Shown here: piece by piece, positions 19,663 to 28,548 of the stretch
Layout of the letters: every line of letters starts with the position of its first letter
How positions within the stretch are numbered: position 1 is the first letter of the stretch
From: Chara braunii
Lineage: Eukaryota > Streptophyta > Charophyceae > Charales > Characeae
DNA: 30,376 bases
Direction of reading: 5' to 3'
Assembly (NCBI GenBank): GCA_003427395.1
Contig: BFEA01000781.1
Span: 575,357-605,732, forward strand
Program-made: the position numbers and the translations under genes
Notes under the pieces: model-generated
What the model saw: the letters and a program-made list of their open reading frames with translations, nothing else
Told to the model about the DNA's origin: nothing
Databases searched by the model: none

Positions 19663-21629
19663 TGGACCCGTTCTGTTCTATGGGAAGATGATTCTCCAGA
19701 TGTGTAGAATTTGCTCCCAGAGTGATTTAGTCTGGGGGGATTCGTTAACGTTCCTCTGGTGTGTTTGGTCGGACCGTGGCCATAATTTGTTGAAAATCCA
19801 GAAGAGGCCTGTCATATTGGGTGGGGAGGTGAAGGGAGCGAGTTCTCTGATGTGATTGAGAACTAGTGGAGTCCAGTGTAGATTGTCTTGTAGGGCTAGT
19901 CTTATGACCCATTTGATTTGTAAAGCCTGTATTTGGCGGGTAGGGTCTATAAGGCCTAAGCCCCCTTTGTTTTTTGGGCTGGTGACTATCTGTCAGGCCA
20001 CCTTGTGGATAAGTGTTCCTTGTCCGGATTACCTGTCCAAAGGAATGCTGCGGCTTTTTTCCTTAATTGGTTTTGGAAGTCTGAGGCTGGGAACCATATG
20101 GAGGTGGAGTACCACATCATTGCTAGGATCGAATTGTTGAGCGCTAGTACCCTACCTAGAAGGGAGGTGTGTGTGGCTTTCCAGGTGNGCATCNTNTTAA
20201 CCATTGAGGACAAGAGTGTCGCTGCTGAAATCTGGTGGCATCCTTTGAGGTTGAGATTAATGCCTAGGAATCGGATTGGTGAATCTGGATCTGTCCACTG
20301 TAGACCTTGAGGGGATAGTTATGTGGGAGGAGGTGTGTCTGCAGTCCACCAGCCTGTTGTCTTGGTCCAGTTGACTTTCATTTCTGAGGCTAGTTGAAAT
20401 GCTTGCATTGCTCTTATCAGGGCTTGGAGGAAGAATTTGTTCCTCTGATTAGTATTGTAAGGTCGTCTGCGAATAAGAGGGTGGTGGGGATGTGAAGGTG
20501 TTGACCGCGTTCATCTGTGATGTTTTCTATTCTCTCGATTGATCTATCTTTTCTTAGAAAGGCGGCGATGGCCTCCATGATGAAAAGGAAGATTGGTGCT
20601 GCTAACGGGTCTCCTTGTCTTACTGACCTTGTCATTGGGTAGGGGTTCGAGAGGAATCCGTTGACTTGAACTATCCCTTGTGCGTCGTTGTAGAGTATTC
20701 TCACCATTTCCGGAAGATAGGTCTTACTCCCATTCTTTTCATGCTGGCCTGGAGAAAGTCCCAGTTCACTTGGTCGTATGCTTTCTCGAAATCAAAGAAG
20801 AGAATGGCTGCTGCAATTCGTTTATGGTTGATTATCCTCGTGGATTCGCAAAGGGACATTACATTGTCCAGGATGAGTCTTCCAGGTATGAACCCTGTTT
20901 GATCTAGGTGGAAGCATCTTCCTGTAATTTTGTTTATTCTAGTGGCTAGGAGTTTGGCTACGATTTTGTAGGATACATTTAATAATGAGATGGGTCTGTA
21001 GTTTTTTATGTCCTCTTTGTTACCCTTTTTATTTAGTAGTGTCACCACCCCCGTACTCAGTTCTGGGCCTAGTGTTTCTTCCTCCCATGCTCTGTTGAGG
21101 AAGCTGAGGAGGAGTGGGCCTAGTGTGTGCCATCCATCCATCCAGAATTCCTTAGAGAGGCCGTCTCTTCCTGGGGCTTTGTTGGGTTTGAGTTCGATAA
21201 GGGCTTTATGTAATTCTTCTAAGGATATGTGTTCTTCTAGTGTTTTTGTTATTTCTGGTGATATGGATTGGTCTAGGTGGGTCAAGAACTTCTCTCTTGC
21301 TTTGTTTGTTGAGTAGTTGCCTCCTATGGGTATCTTGGAGGTATACAGGTCTTTGTAGAATGTGGTTGCTATGTTTACTAGTTTTGTTGTTTCAGTGATT
21401 GGGTTGCCATTTTCGTCCTGTAGGCATTCTATTTTGGAATTCCTAGAGTTTGCTTTGATCTTCTGGAAGAAAAATTTGGACATTCTTTCGTTCAGTTCCC
21501 AATCTTTCACCCTAGCTCTTAATTGAAGGCCCTTGAGCTTTAGTTTAATCCATTCGGTCATCTTCTTTAGAGTTTAAGAGTAGCTCTGCGTAAAATTCTG
21601 AGTTTGGGTTTTTCTGTAAGTTTATTTCT
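19663..21629 (-). pseudogene. LINE B reverse transcriptase domain
   Basis: Minus-strand motifs in order are KAPGRDGL, NYRPISLLNVSYK, HLDQTGFIPGR, FFDFEKAYDQVNWDF (about 20758-20797), SVRQGDP (about 20607-20627) and FADD (20463-20474, both Asp kept). MKVNW and FLGINLN follow, then the thumb segment near 20213-19986. The frame shifts near 20701, about 20400 and 20280. Upstream of the ATG at 21561 the coding continues in another frame to the 5' end near 21629, so the ATG is not a real start. The endonuclease is absent. Ambiguous bases lie at 20188, 20194 and 20196. Confidence 0.92.
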
Positions 21630-21641
21630 GATGTGGGACCT
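21630..21641. repeat. Imperfect target-site duplication of LINE B, right copy
   Basis: GATGTGGGACCT, paired with 17427-17438. LINE A coding resumes here. Confidence 0.75.
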
Positions 21642-23270
21642 AACTTTGGAGAAATGGAGAAAATCCGCCCTGACACATATGGAGCCGCAATCGGTGATAC
21701 AGATCCTGGGGCAGTCGTTGTTGGGAAACAGGCGGATCTGCGAAAACGGCCACCCGTTTCAATGGCAAGGGGATCGAGGGGTGTTCGGGAGACAATGACT
21801 CAACTGTGGGGTGCACAGGGTGGTGGATCTGTGGGATGTGGACAAAAGGGAGTGGAAAGACGACGCAGAGATGGAAAGAGTGCTTAGGCACCAACCGGAC
21901 AGAAAGACAAGATTAACGCGACTAAGACAGGCGGTTCCGGAGGAATGGAGACTCAGACTGCGACGTAATAGAAGGGTCCAAGGGGAATGGATCGCCTTGA
22001 CCACAGAGGACCCGCCATCAACGCTGTTCAGGATAACAGCACAAGAACAGGAGGAATGGTACTGGGCAGAGGGATGGGAGGTACTGCAGACGGGGACAGC
22101 GTTGGGGAAACCAATGATGAGGTGTGGGCAGAGGGATGGCAGGATACACAGAGACAACATGAGATCTGTGGCGGTGGTCAGGGACAAAAAGAAAGGAAAG
22201 GGGACAGCTTCAGACCATTCCAGATAAGCCAACACCCCCTCCAGATTCCCTGGGACCCATCGATGTGGGAATGGAGGGCGACAAACTCCCAGCGCTGCCC
22301 GATGCTGGCACACCATGTCACGACGAAGGTGATCTACAGATCACTAAATGCACCAACGGACATGGCTGACGAGATGAGGGAGAGATGGAAGAAGAAGGGG
22401 TGGCTTGAGCAATCCCAGGTGGGGAAGTGGACGCAGCAGAACTGGGAGAGAGCGTGCACATTACTCACTATGCTGCCGAACCAGAAACAAGCAGGGGGCT
22501 TGTGGTTGACTTTGCAAATGGCAGTGCCTACGTACCAGTGGATGGCCGAGTACAGCTCGGCCACGGACAAGGACTGCAAAGCCTGTGAGGGGAGGCAAGA
22601 AACCTTGCCACACATATGGCTGGAATGCGAACCGCAAGAAACTTTTTGGGAGTGGTGGGGCACAAACGGGAGGCAAGTGCCACTGCACCCGCAATCGCCT
22701 GAGCACAGGGTGGAGGTGTTGGTGGGCCAGCTGTTGGCCGGTACACAGACCCGGATGGTCCATGCGTATGCAGGGGATGTGATACGGGGAGCCTTTTGGG
22801 AAGCGATGTGGGCAATGAGGGGAAGACTGTTGAGAACAGGGGTGAAGGGGTCAGCAAGGACACTGCAACAGTGGTTCCTAAAAAACCTCAAGGTATCGGT
22901 CACGGCAGATATGCAGAGAAATCAAAATGGGAATTGGAGATTCCTCAAAGAGGCGTGGGATAAGTACACGGATGTGTTGTGGATGGGGGGGAAGATGGGA
23001 CAGTGGGGATGGGCTGAGGCCTTTGGAGAAGGGGGAAGAAGGGAAGGGGAGGCACAGGGGGACGGCGGTTCGTCACAAACAAGGGCAGAGAACGGGGCGG
23101 GGGAGGAGGGAAGGAGCGTCGGGGAAGAAAGGAGTTGGACACAGGAAGAGAGGAGGGAAGACATGACCCGGGACCGGGGGATCTGCCGGGAAAGGAATGA
23201 CACAGGAATGACGATATCTGAAACGGTATCGGAGATTTCGACGGAGGAACAAGACGTCGATAGTGGCTGA
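21630..23270 (+). pseudogene. LINE A ORF2 C-terminal part, right of the LINE B insertion
   Basis: Resumes the LINE A frame with MWDLTLEKWRK. A TGA at 21796-21798 and a frame change near 22200 interrupt it. The long frame to 23270 includes the zf-RVT-like cluster CKAC...H...C (22575-22628), preceded by the usual W...P.YQWMAEY-type segment. A Glu/Arg/Gly-rich low-complexity tail follows from about 22990. It ends at TGA 23268-23270. Together with 14800-17438 this gives about 1,420 codons, close to a plant LINE ORF2 lacking its beginning. Confidence 0.9.
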
Positions 23271-23754
23271 CAAGGTGCAGGACCGCCGAGGAACCCGGAA
23301 CCCTGGATAAGGCAGGATAATAGAAGGGTAAGGGAGCTCGGGGGTGGTGTATAGATCTGACGCAGGAGTACTGGTTTTGTAACAGAGAAATGGGATTGCG
23401 TATAGATTTGGGGAGACTAGGATAGAGAACTGAGACTGTGGGTGGGAGGTTGAGTACAGAAGTAGTGGTTTCGCAATAGAGAGATGGGGTCTTGATAGCT
23501 CTGCTGCAAAGCTCGGGGGTTGGGCAGTGGTTTAGCAGTAGAAAACCTCTCAGTTCTCGCTGCAGAAACCTGAGGTCGTGTACAGAAAGGCTGTAGAATA
23601 ACTAGGGAGAGGTCGACAAGTTTGTTACAAACGAGACACCGCAAGTCTGAGTTTGGCTCTGCTCCAAAGCTCGGGAGCTGTACATATTTGGGGTGTCTGG
23701 GAATAAGAACCGAGGTAGTGCACAAAGTGGGGCAGGGCAGAGATCTGGGGTTAG

Positions 23755-24268
23755 TTAGAATAGAGAACTGCGATAGTGCATAGATTTGGGGAGGTCGGGA
23801 CAATCGCTGCACAGCGAGTCTGACCCAGGGGTGGATGGTGAAAACGAGTGGGGATTTGGAGTGTAATTAGGGATGGGCTGACAGTTTTCTCGAAAACCTG
23901 AGGTTGGGCACAGAAAGGCAGGGGATTAACTAGGGAGAGGTCGACAATCTTGCTAAAAAGCCCGGGGGTTGTATGCAGATGGAGGTAAAAAACATAGGTT
24001 AACGGTAGGAAACCAGGATTGGACAAAAGAGACACAGCAAGGCGGTTTTGCTCTGCTGCAAACCTCGGGGGCTGTACATATTCGGGGTGGCAGGGATAGA
24101 GAATCGGGCCAGTGTACAGATTGGGGTAGGGTAGAGATTTGGGGTCAGTTGGGATAGAGAACTGGGAGTGTGCATAGACTCGGGGAGGCCGGGATATCCG
24201 CTGCACAGCAAGTCTGATCCAGGGGAGGGTGGCGAAAACGAGTGGGGATCTGGAGTGTAATTAGGGAA
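23755..24268. repeat. Repeat pair, period 394 bp
   Basis: GCTGCACAGC lies at 23806 and 24200. Both are preceded by ATAGAGAACTG and GGGGAGG, and followed by AGTCTGA, CCAGGGG, GAAAACGAGTGGGGAT and GGAGTGTAATTAGGG. The two copies are about 115 bp each, separated by other repeat material. Confidence 0.8.
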
Positions 24269-24321
24269 TGTATACAGATTGGAGACAAAAAACACAGGTT
24301 AACGGTAGGAAAACGGGATGG

Positions 24322-24683
24322 GACACAGATTAGGGGTTGCAGGGACAGAAAACCAGGGTTGAGTGTAAATTTGGGGATGCAGGGATAAACGAGATGCAGC
24401 AAGTCTGATTTTTGCTTCGCTGTAAAGCTTGAGGGTTCTATATAGACTGAGACTGTGTACAAAAAGGCTGGAGAATAAATGGGGAGGGGTGGTAAATCTT
24501 CTGACACAGATTAGGGGTTGCAGGGACAGAAACCCAGGGATTGAGAGTAAATTTGGGGTTGCAGGGATAAACGAGACGCAGCAAGTCTGATTTTTGCTTC
24601 GCTGTAAAGCTCGGGGGTTGTATATAGACTGAGACTGTGTCCAAAAAGGCTGGAGAATAAATGGGGAGGGGTGGTAAATGTTT
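24322..24683. repeat. Two near-identical tandem copies, period 181 bp
   Basis: GACACAGATTAGGGGTTGCA starts at 24322 and 24503. The copies match with few differences to GGGGAGGGGTGGTAAAT. They are the youngest tandem duplication in this region. Confidence 0.92.
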
Positions 24684-24841
24684 TTTGTCAAAAAGCTCGG
24701 GGGTGGTATACAGATGGGAGGTGAAAAACACAGGTTGGAACAAGGGAGGGGGATGGGTACGAGTTGCTGGGATTGATATGGTGTAATAGGACATGGAGGA
24801 ATAGGGGAAATGGATTGGCACTGGATGCTAATAACAACAAG

Positions 24842-25035
24842 GAGCCAATCAAGGCCAGGGAAGGCTGAGGAGCTGATAGATAGGAAAAAAACAATTAAGG
24901 CGACTGTGATGAGCCAATTAAGGCCAGAGTAGGGACAAGTGGGACACGGCAAGGGAGGAGGGGACAACTGGGACACGGTAACGATTGTGGTGAGCCAATT
25001 AAGGCCAGGGTAGGGACAGTTGGGACACGGCAAGG
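24842..25035. repeat. Three short tandem copies, spacing 69 and 81 bp
   Basis: GAGCCAATTAAGGCCAG (first copy GAGCCAATCAAGGCCAG) starts at 24842, 24911 and 24992. The last two continue with GTAGGGACA, GGGACACGGCAAGGGAGGAGG. Confidence 0.85.
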
Positions 25036-25302
25036 GAGGAGGGGTGAGGGTAATAGTGGAGAGAGGGGTTAACAGAGGGGCGTGGGGGTTGGATTTCTCC
25101 CAAGGAGGGAGCGAGGGGAGAGAGGCCGGTCTAGCGGGGGCCTCGGACCCGGAAGGGGACGTTGCGACTGGGTGCATTCTGCGTCCCGGCAACATCCCCC
25201 TGCGGGCCTAGAGATTCTCGAGTTCACTCGGCCAATCTCGATCTGTCGCATGCGACCACTGGTGCTCACCAGGGTTGACACCTCCTGAAAAACTCTTTTC
25301 TG

Positions 25303-25432
25303 TCACGACTGTCTATTTTCATGTAACACTTGTTGTACTTGCTTGCTGGTGATAAGCAACCGGACTGCCGCCCCCCAGAATAGATGGGGCACGTGTGTGT
25401 GTTGTGTTTAAAAAAAAAAAATAAAAAAAAAA
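25303..25432 (+). repeat. 3' tail of LINE A: two hairpins plus poly-A
   Basis: The first hairpin is TTGCTT (25339-25344) / AAGCAA (25354-25359). The second is GCCCC (25370-25374) / GGGGC (25386-25390), with loop CCAGAATAGAT. The loop matches those in D, E and F (CCA..AATAGAT), while stem pair 3 changes from T-A to C-G on both sides. An A-rich tail interrupted by one T runs from 25410 to 25432 and ends the element. Confidence 0.85.
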
Positions 25433-25489
25433 TCATGTCGAGTGTATGCTATTGACTGCTATCTGCGGTTCATGTCAGTTGTTGTTCCT
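25433..25489 (+). repeat. Right Penelope terminal repeat, second part
   Basis: Matches 9771-9827 (TCATGTCGAGTGTATG through GTTGTTGTTCCT) with few changes. Homology ends at the same base as the left repeat's inner end, giving the element's right boundary. Confidence 0.92.
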
Positions 25490-25513
25490 TACCTCCCTCC
25501 TCCCCCTGACAAG

Positions 25514-25914
25514 GCTCAAAGACCTGGTGAACACACTCTGGTCATATTGGTAAACCCAAAAGCCGCAGTCGGGAAACAGGGTGGGTTGGTTCAATGATGG
25601 GATCACATAGTTGAGAGACAGACCCAAAACGTTTTATATTCAACATGCAAGAAAACGGATGGGAAAAAGAATCCCCATGATAGGTCCAGACCCACTGGGC
25701 CAGACCTTCCACATATAACCGATGGAGATGGATTCCCCACATTCCCCAACCATGCCCCCCCCGCCCCCCCTGAAGTAATGATGGAAGAAACCCGAAATGA
25801 GCATAAATATGCGGCGGTTAACACGGTGTCGCACTTTTTCCTGTCAGACCACTTCTGGCGACGAGAAAGACAACAGACTGTCACACAGGATTTTATTCAT
25901 TTTATTTTGCAATA
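25514..25914 (+). other. Coding-like open stretch, possible terminal exon
   Basis: Just right of the Penelope element a pyrimidine tract (TTCCTTACCTCCCTCCTCCCCC) is followed by TGACAAG, resembling a 3' splice site. A frame then runs from 25514 to TAA 25912-25914 with one TGA (25595-25597). The 105-codon part after that TGA ends in a hydrophobic/charged segment (SHFFLSDHFWRRE). The stop overlaps AATAAA signals. I recognise no family. It could be the last exon of a host gene whose intron received the transposons, a pseudogene, or chance. A 93-codon minus-strand frame overlaps (25603-25884) and is also unidentified. Confidence 0.35.
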
Positions 25915-25924
25915 AATAAATAAA
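25911..25924 (+). terminator. Overlapping AATAAA polyadenylation signals
   Basis: AATAAATAAATAAA gives three overlapping AATAAA hexamers at 25911, 25915 and 25919, directly at the end of the open stretch. It may also be simple A/T repeat. Confidence 0.4.
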
Positions 25925-26425
25925 TTAATGCAGATCCCTTCCTGTTGCGTGCGTCTGGCTTCGAGCGAGACCCTTCAATTACGGTCTACACCGGTCCCCG
26001 GTCTTAGGAATCTTTGATTGTGATTCAGAACAGCAAATGCAATTATGAAAATAATAATAAATTAAAATAAAATATATAGCGCATCATGATTGCCAATTTA
26101 GGATTTTGAGAACTGTGACAAGATCAGTAAAGACTTTAAAGAGCATAACATCAAGCAATTCCAATGAAAGAAAATCAAGACTAACTAACTAAAGGCAATG
26201 ACAAAGATGAATGAGGGAAGGTGAAAACTCGTAATAACCTCAGAAAGTACAGATGAAAAAACATGGTCGGCACTCGTTTAGAGTCCTCACTCATCCCTCC
26301 CAAGTCTCATCCTCTATTTCATTCTTGACTGTTCGTCTCGAGCGCCTTGAGTCACGTCTAGGTACCTCATGAGATTGTGGTCTAGTGATGTACAACCACC
26401 TAAAGCCCATGAGTTCCGAATAAGT
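25925..26425. other. AT-rich region without a gene
   Basis: Contains AATAATAATAAATT-type simple sequence (about 26048-26077). I see no reading frame, RNA gene or repeat worth calling. Confidence 0.6.
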
Positions 26426-26969
26426 TCATCCAAGACCAAAAATTTGAAAGTCAAGCATAGCACAGAACTCCTCCAACAGGGTAGGGAGATATGGTCTGGA
26501 CAAAATCCCTCGGCTGAGATGTCGGAACTCTGATGGCTCAGTCACTGCTTCATAGTCAATCTCTGTTGGTGAGACATACCTTTTGGCCAGGTCAACCAAA
26601 TCGTCCCAGCAAGAACCATCGATGAGGTAGAAAGGGACAGGAGGCCTGGAGTAGTCAGTATATAACTTACGACCAAAGCTATGAAGCAACTTTGCATCCT
26701 CCGCACCAGAGCTCTCTCATCAACATACCGAGCTGCAGTAACCCAGACCGAGTCAAAATGCTCACGAGTCTCATTCCCCTTCTTTGCATAGATCCTCAGA
26801 TCTTGGATAGTTCCCTCTGCAAATTCAGTGAGGACTACGGAGATTGACAAATCTTCTTGTCTGAAACGACTGCACTGACATACTGGTACTGGAAGACATC
26901 CTTAGAAGCAATCATGTTGAGACTGGTCAAGACAGTCTGCTGAGCTGGAAATAAAGTTATGGTACTCAT
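26426..26969 (-). pseudogene. Unrecognised minus-strand gene remnant in three frames
   Basis: Three minus-strand frames overlap end to end. The first runs from ATG 26969 to a stop at 26835-26837 (44 codons). The second is open from about 26865 through 26850-26700. The third is open to the stop at 26426. Each looks protein-like (mixed hydrophobic and charged residues, no low complexity). A joined product would be about 180 residues, with two frame changes near 26855 and 26705. No family is recognised. Candidates are a host gene fragment, an old integrated viral gene, or an exon whose short introns I cannot see. The lower strand and mid-range base composition contrast with the transposon block. 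Confidence 0.4.
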
Positions 26970-27336
26970 GTGCCAGGATAATTACTAGAACTGATCCGAA
27001 TGATGATGAACTCAAGTTGAGAATGATCAAAGGAAGGCTGATAATAATTTCTTTGAACGAGTGTTACTACTGAAAGTGCTGATTGTTTGATATAGATCTG
27101 AAAATTAACTGATGATGACTGGATGACTACGTGCTCAGATACTGATAATGTCTTAGATGAGTGATAACTGCTGAGTATCTAGTCCCTTACCACTGATCAT
27201 TGATAACAGAGTGCTGAGAAAAGTTCTGAATTACCGAATGATACTTGCTGGAAGATTCACCGAAGAGTCGTTGAGAGAGAAGAGTCTAAGAGTTTTCACG
27301 TTCACGTGAGCTTCACCTTGGCCTGCTCAATAGTTT

Positions 27337-27620
27337 CTAGAGAAAAGTCAGTGCTATGCCATTGCGATTGTGTAAAACATATTCAGTATATATTTTTCCC
27401 CTAATTCTGAGAACTGCACGCTCCCTCAGGACCAGCTTGTGAAATTTCATGTCCTGATCGATTCCAATCTCCCATCTCTCATATTTGTCTTTATTAATCT
27501 TGCATTTCATTACTAGAATTTCCTCATCCTTCATGATCTTCTCTGTTCTGATGGTGCAGGTTTGACCCGATGCAATAAAGATAGGGAGATGACCAACAAC
27601 CTGATAGATCTTGTGTAAAA
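27337..27620 (-). CDS. Unrecognised minus-strand reading frame, about 90 codons
   Basis: Ends at TAG 27337. ATG at 27534 gives 65 codons, but the same frame is open and protein-like upstream to about 27620 (around IYQVVGHLPIFIASGQ). A CTTTTTACACAAG sequence there could be a 3' splice site, so the ATG need not be the start. It is rich in charged residues alternating with hydrophobic ones, suggesting beta strands. It is 370 bp upstream, on the same strand, of the 26969-26426 remnant, and the two may belong together. No family is recognised. Confidence 0.35.
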
Positions 27621-27969
27621 AGAGGGACAGAAGCTTACACGCTCACGTCTTTCAAACGTTCTGCATAGATTCATTGTTAGGAGTTCCTACCTTTGTGGAT
27701 CTGTCATCGCGTTGCCAGTACCCAATTGCAAAGAGTTCTCAATGACTTTATCTCCTCAGCCTTTCTTATTGTCTCAGTAGAGGGCGCAGGATGCAACGAG
27801 GATGCCCTTACTGTACATGTTTTCCTTTCTCACTCGTTATTTGCAATAACGGTTTTAGGTAAGCCGCAACTAATTATTTGTCCTTCGTCCTGGAAACCAA
27901 TTGATTTAGGGGCTAATGTCAAGATGCAAGTGATTCACTGTGGCAACTTTGTTTTTTGTACAAGGCTAG

Positions 27970-28115
27970 TTTTTTTTGTTTTTTTTTTTTGTTTTTTTTA
28001 AACACCCCCACCAGTGTTAGTGCTGCTGGTAAGAGCAGACACCACTAACACCTGGGGAGAGGCTCCATCTATTAGTGGGGAGCATCACCTGCTGGAAAAC
28101 GGGTCCAGCGTCCCT
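27970..28115 (-). repeat. 3' tail of element F (same family as D and E), inverted
   Basis: On the minus strand it has GGGAC, then hairpin 1 GCTGGA/TCCAGC (28091-28109) with a 7-base loop, then hairpin 2 GCTCC/GGAGC (28062-28083) with loop CCACTAATAGAT. Hairpin 3 (28011-28055) has a 12-bp stem with one bulged G and an inner CTGCT/AGCAG helix closing on CTTACC. The poly-A (poly-T on +) is 27970-28000. The element's body would lie to the right, beyond 28115. I found no clear target-site duplication, so its other end is unknown. Confidence 0.85.
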
Positions 28116-28548
28116 TGAAAGAAAACATCTTACGAAGGTGAAAAACTGTGTGAGGGCTGCCAGCATTGATTACCCTGCACAACAGGGGATTGACTGAGCA
28201 GACCCTACGAAAATGGTGGCTATGGAGTCTGCCAGCATTGATTGAGCCATTAAAGCTCTTTTCTCTTACCAAGGTTCATTGCAGACAATCAACTGCCAAT
28301 CATGAACTGATCATTACTGAAAATTATTTGCACACAGTCTGGTCTGGCGTTGAAACTTCACACTGTTCACAGTGATTAGCTTACCACTGGAACCCGCGTC
28401 AATCCTTCCTGCTGCTAAGACTCATAACTGGAGGTTTGCTACGAACGGTTCATGACTAACAACCTCACCCTTGCTTGTAAAAAACACTGAGTGCTACTGA
28501 TTACAACTTACTTTCGCATACAAGAATGAACATCACTCTCTGCATCTC
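28116..28548. other. Possible body of element F; no gene
   Basis: CTGCCAGCATTGATT occurs twice, near 28158 and 28230. Small frames exist on both strands with no recognisable domain. Confidence 0.4.

Larger units (their letters stand above)
17439..21629 (-). mobile_element. LINE B, minus strand, nested in LINE A
   Basis: Read on the minus strand it starts near 21629, lacks the endonuclease, encodes RT and a C-terminal Cys cluster (21561 to 18278), then has a 3' untranslated region containing the assembly gap, and ends in an A-rich tail seen as TTTATTTATTTATTTTTTTTT on + (17438-17458). An imperfect 12-bp duplication flanks it. It belongs to a family distinct from A in protein sequence. It is younger than A, which is younger than the Penelope element. 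Confidence 0.9.
23271..25302 (+). repeat. LINE A 3' region made of composite tandem repeats
   Basis: About 2 kb, strongly purine-rich on +, without a gene. Degenerate units share GGGATAGAGAACTG, TTTGGGG and GCTGCAAAGCTCGGGGG phrases from 23400 on. Three ordered sub-arrays are listed separately. Minus-strand frames (up to 298 codons) are Pro/Ser/Leu-rich and are by-products of the repeats. It could be LINE A's own 3' untranslated region or an expansion within it. A 12-bp palindrome GTCGCATGCGAC lies at 25245-25256. Confidence 0.75.
14800..25432 (+). mobile_element. LINE A, 5'-truncated, inserted in the right Penelope repeat
   Basis: The left Penelope repeat reads ...GAAA (9767-9770) then TCATG (9771). 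In the right repeat the same bases sit at 14796-14799 and 25433-25437, so the insert is exactly 14800-25432. No duplication is visible beyond up to 3 A bases that merge with the poly-A. It holds endonuclease, RT and Cys-cluster coding (14800-17438 and 21630-23270), a long repeat-rich 3' region, a structured tail and poly-A. LINE B is nested at 17439-21629. Net length without B is about 6.4 kb. It starts inside the endonuclease motif that usually reads QETK, so the 5' end is missing. Confidence 0.92.
9374..25489 (+). mobile_element. Penelope-like retroelement G with N-terminal GIY-YIG, split by LINE A
   Basis: Direct repeats at 9374-9827 and 14361-14799/25433-25489 bracket a coding region (9995-13968) with a GIY-YIG endonuclease upstream of a telomerase-like RT. 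Without the inserted LINEs the element is about 5.5 kb. Canonical Penelope elements have RT first and GIY-YIG last; the permuted order is known from the Chlamys and Naiad groups, and Chlamys occurs in green algae. All coding parts are decayed. No target-site duplication is obvious at 9373/25490. Confidence 0.85.

Noticed and set aside
23417-25195. Long Pro/Ser/Leu-rich minus-strand frames (up to 298 codons)
   Set aside because: They repeat with the DNA units and reflect purine-rich tandem repeats read backwards, with no domain.
27693-28001. 102-codon + frame
   Set aside because: Begins at GTG and runs into the poly-T of element F. No domain.
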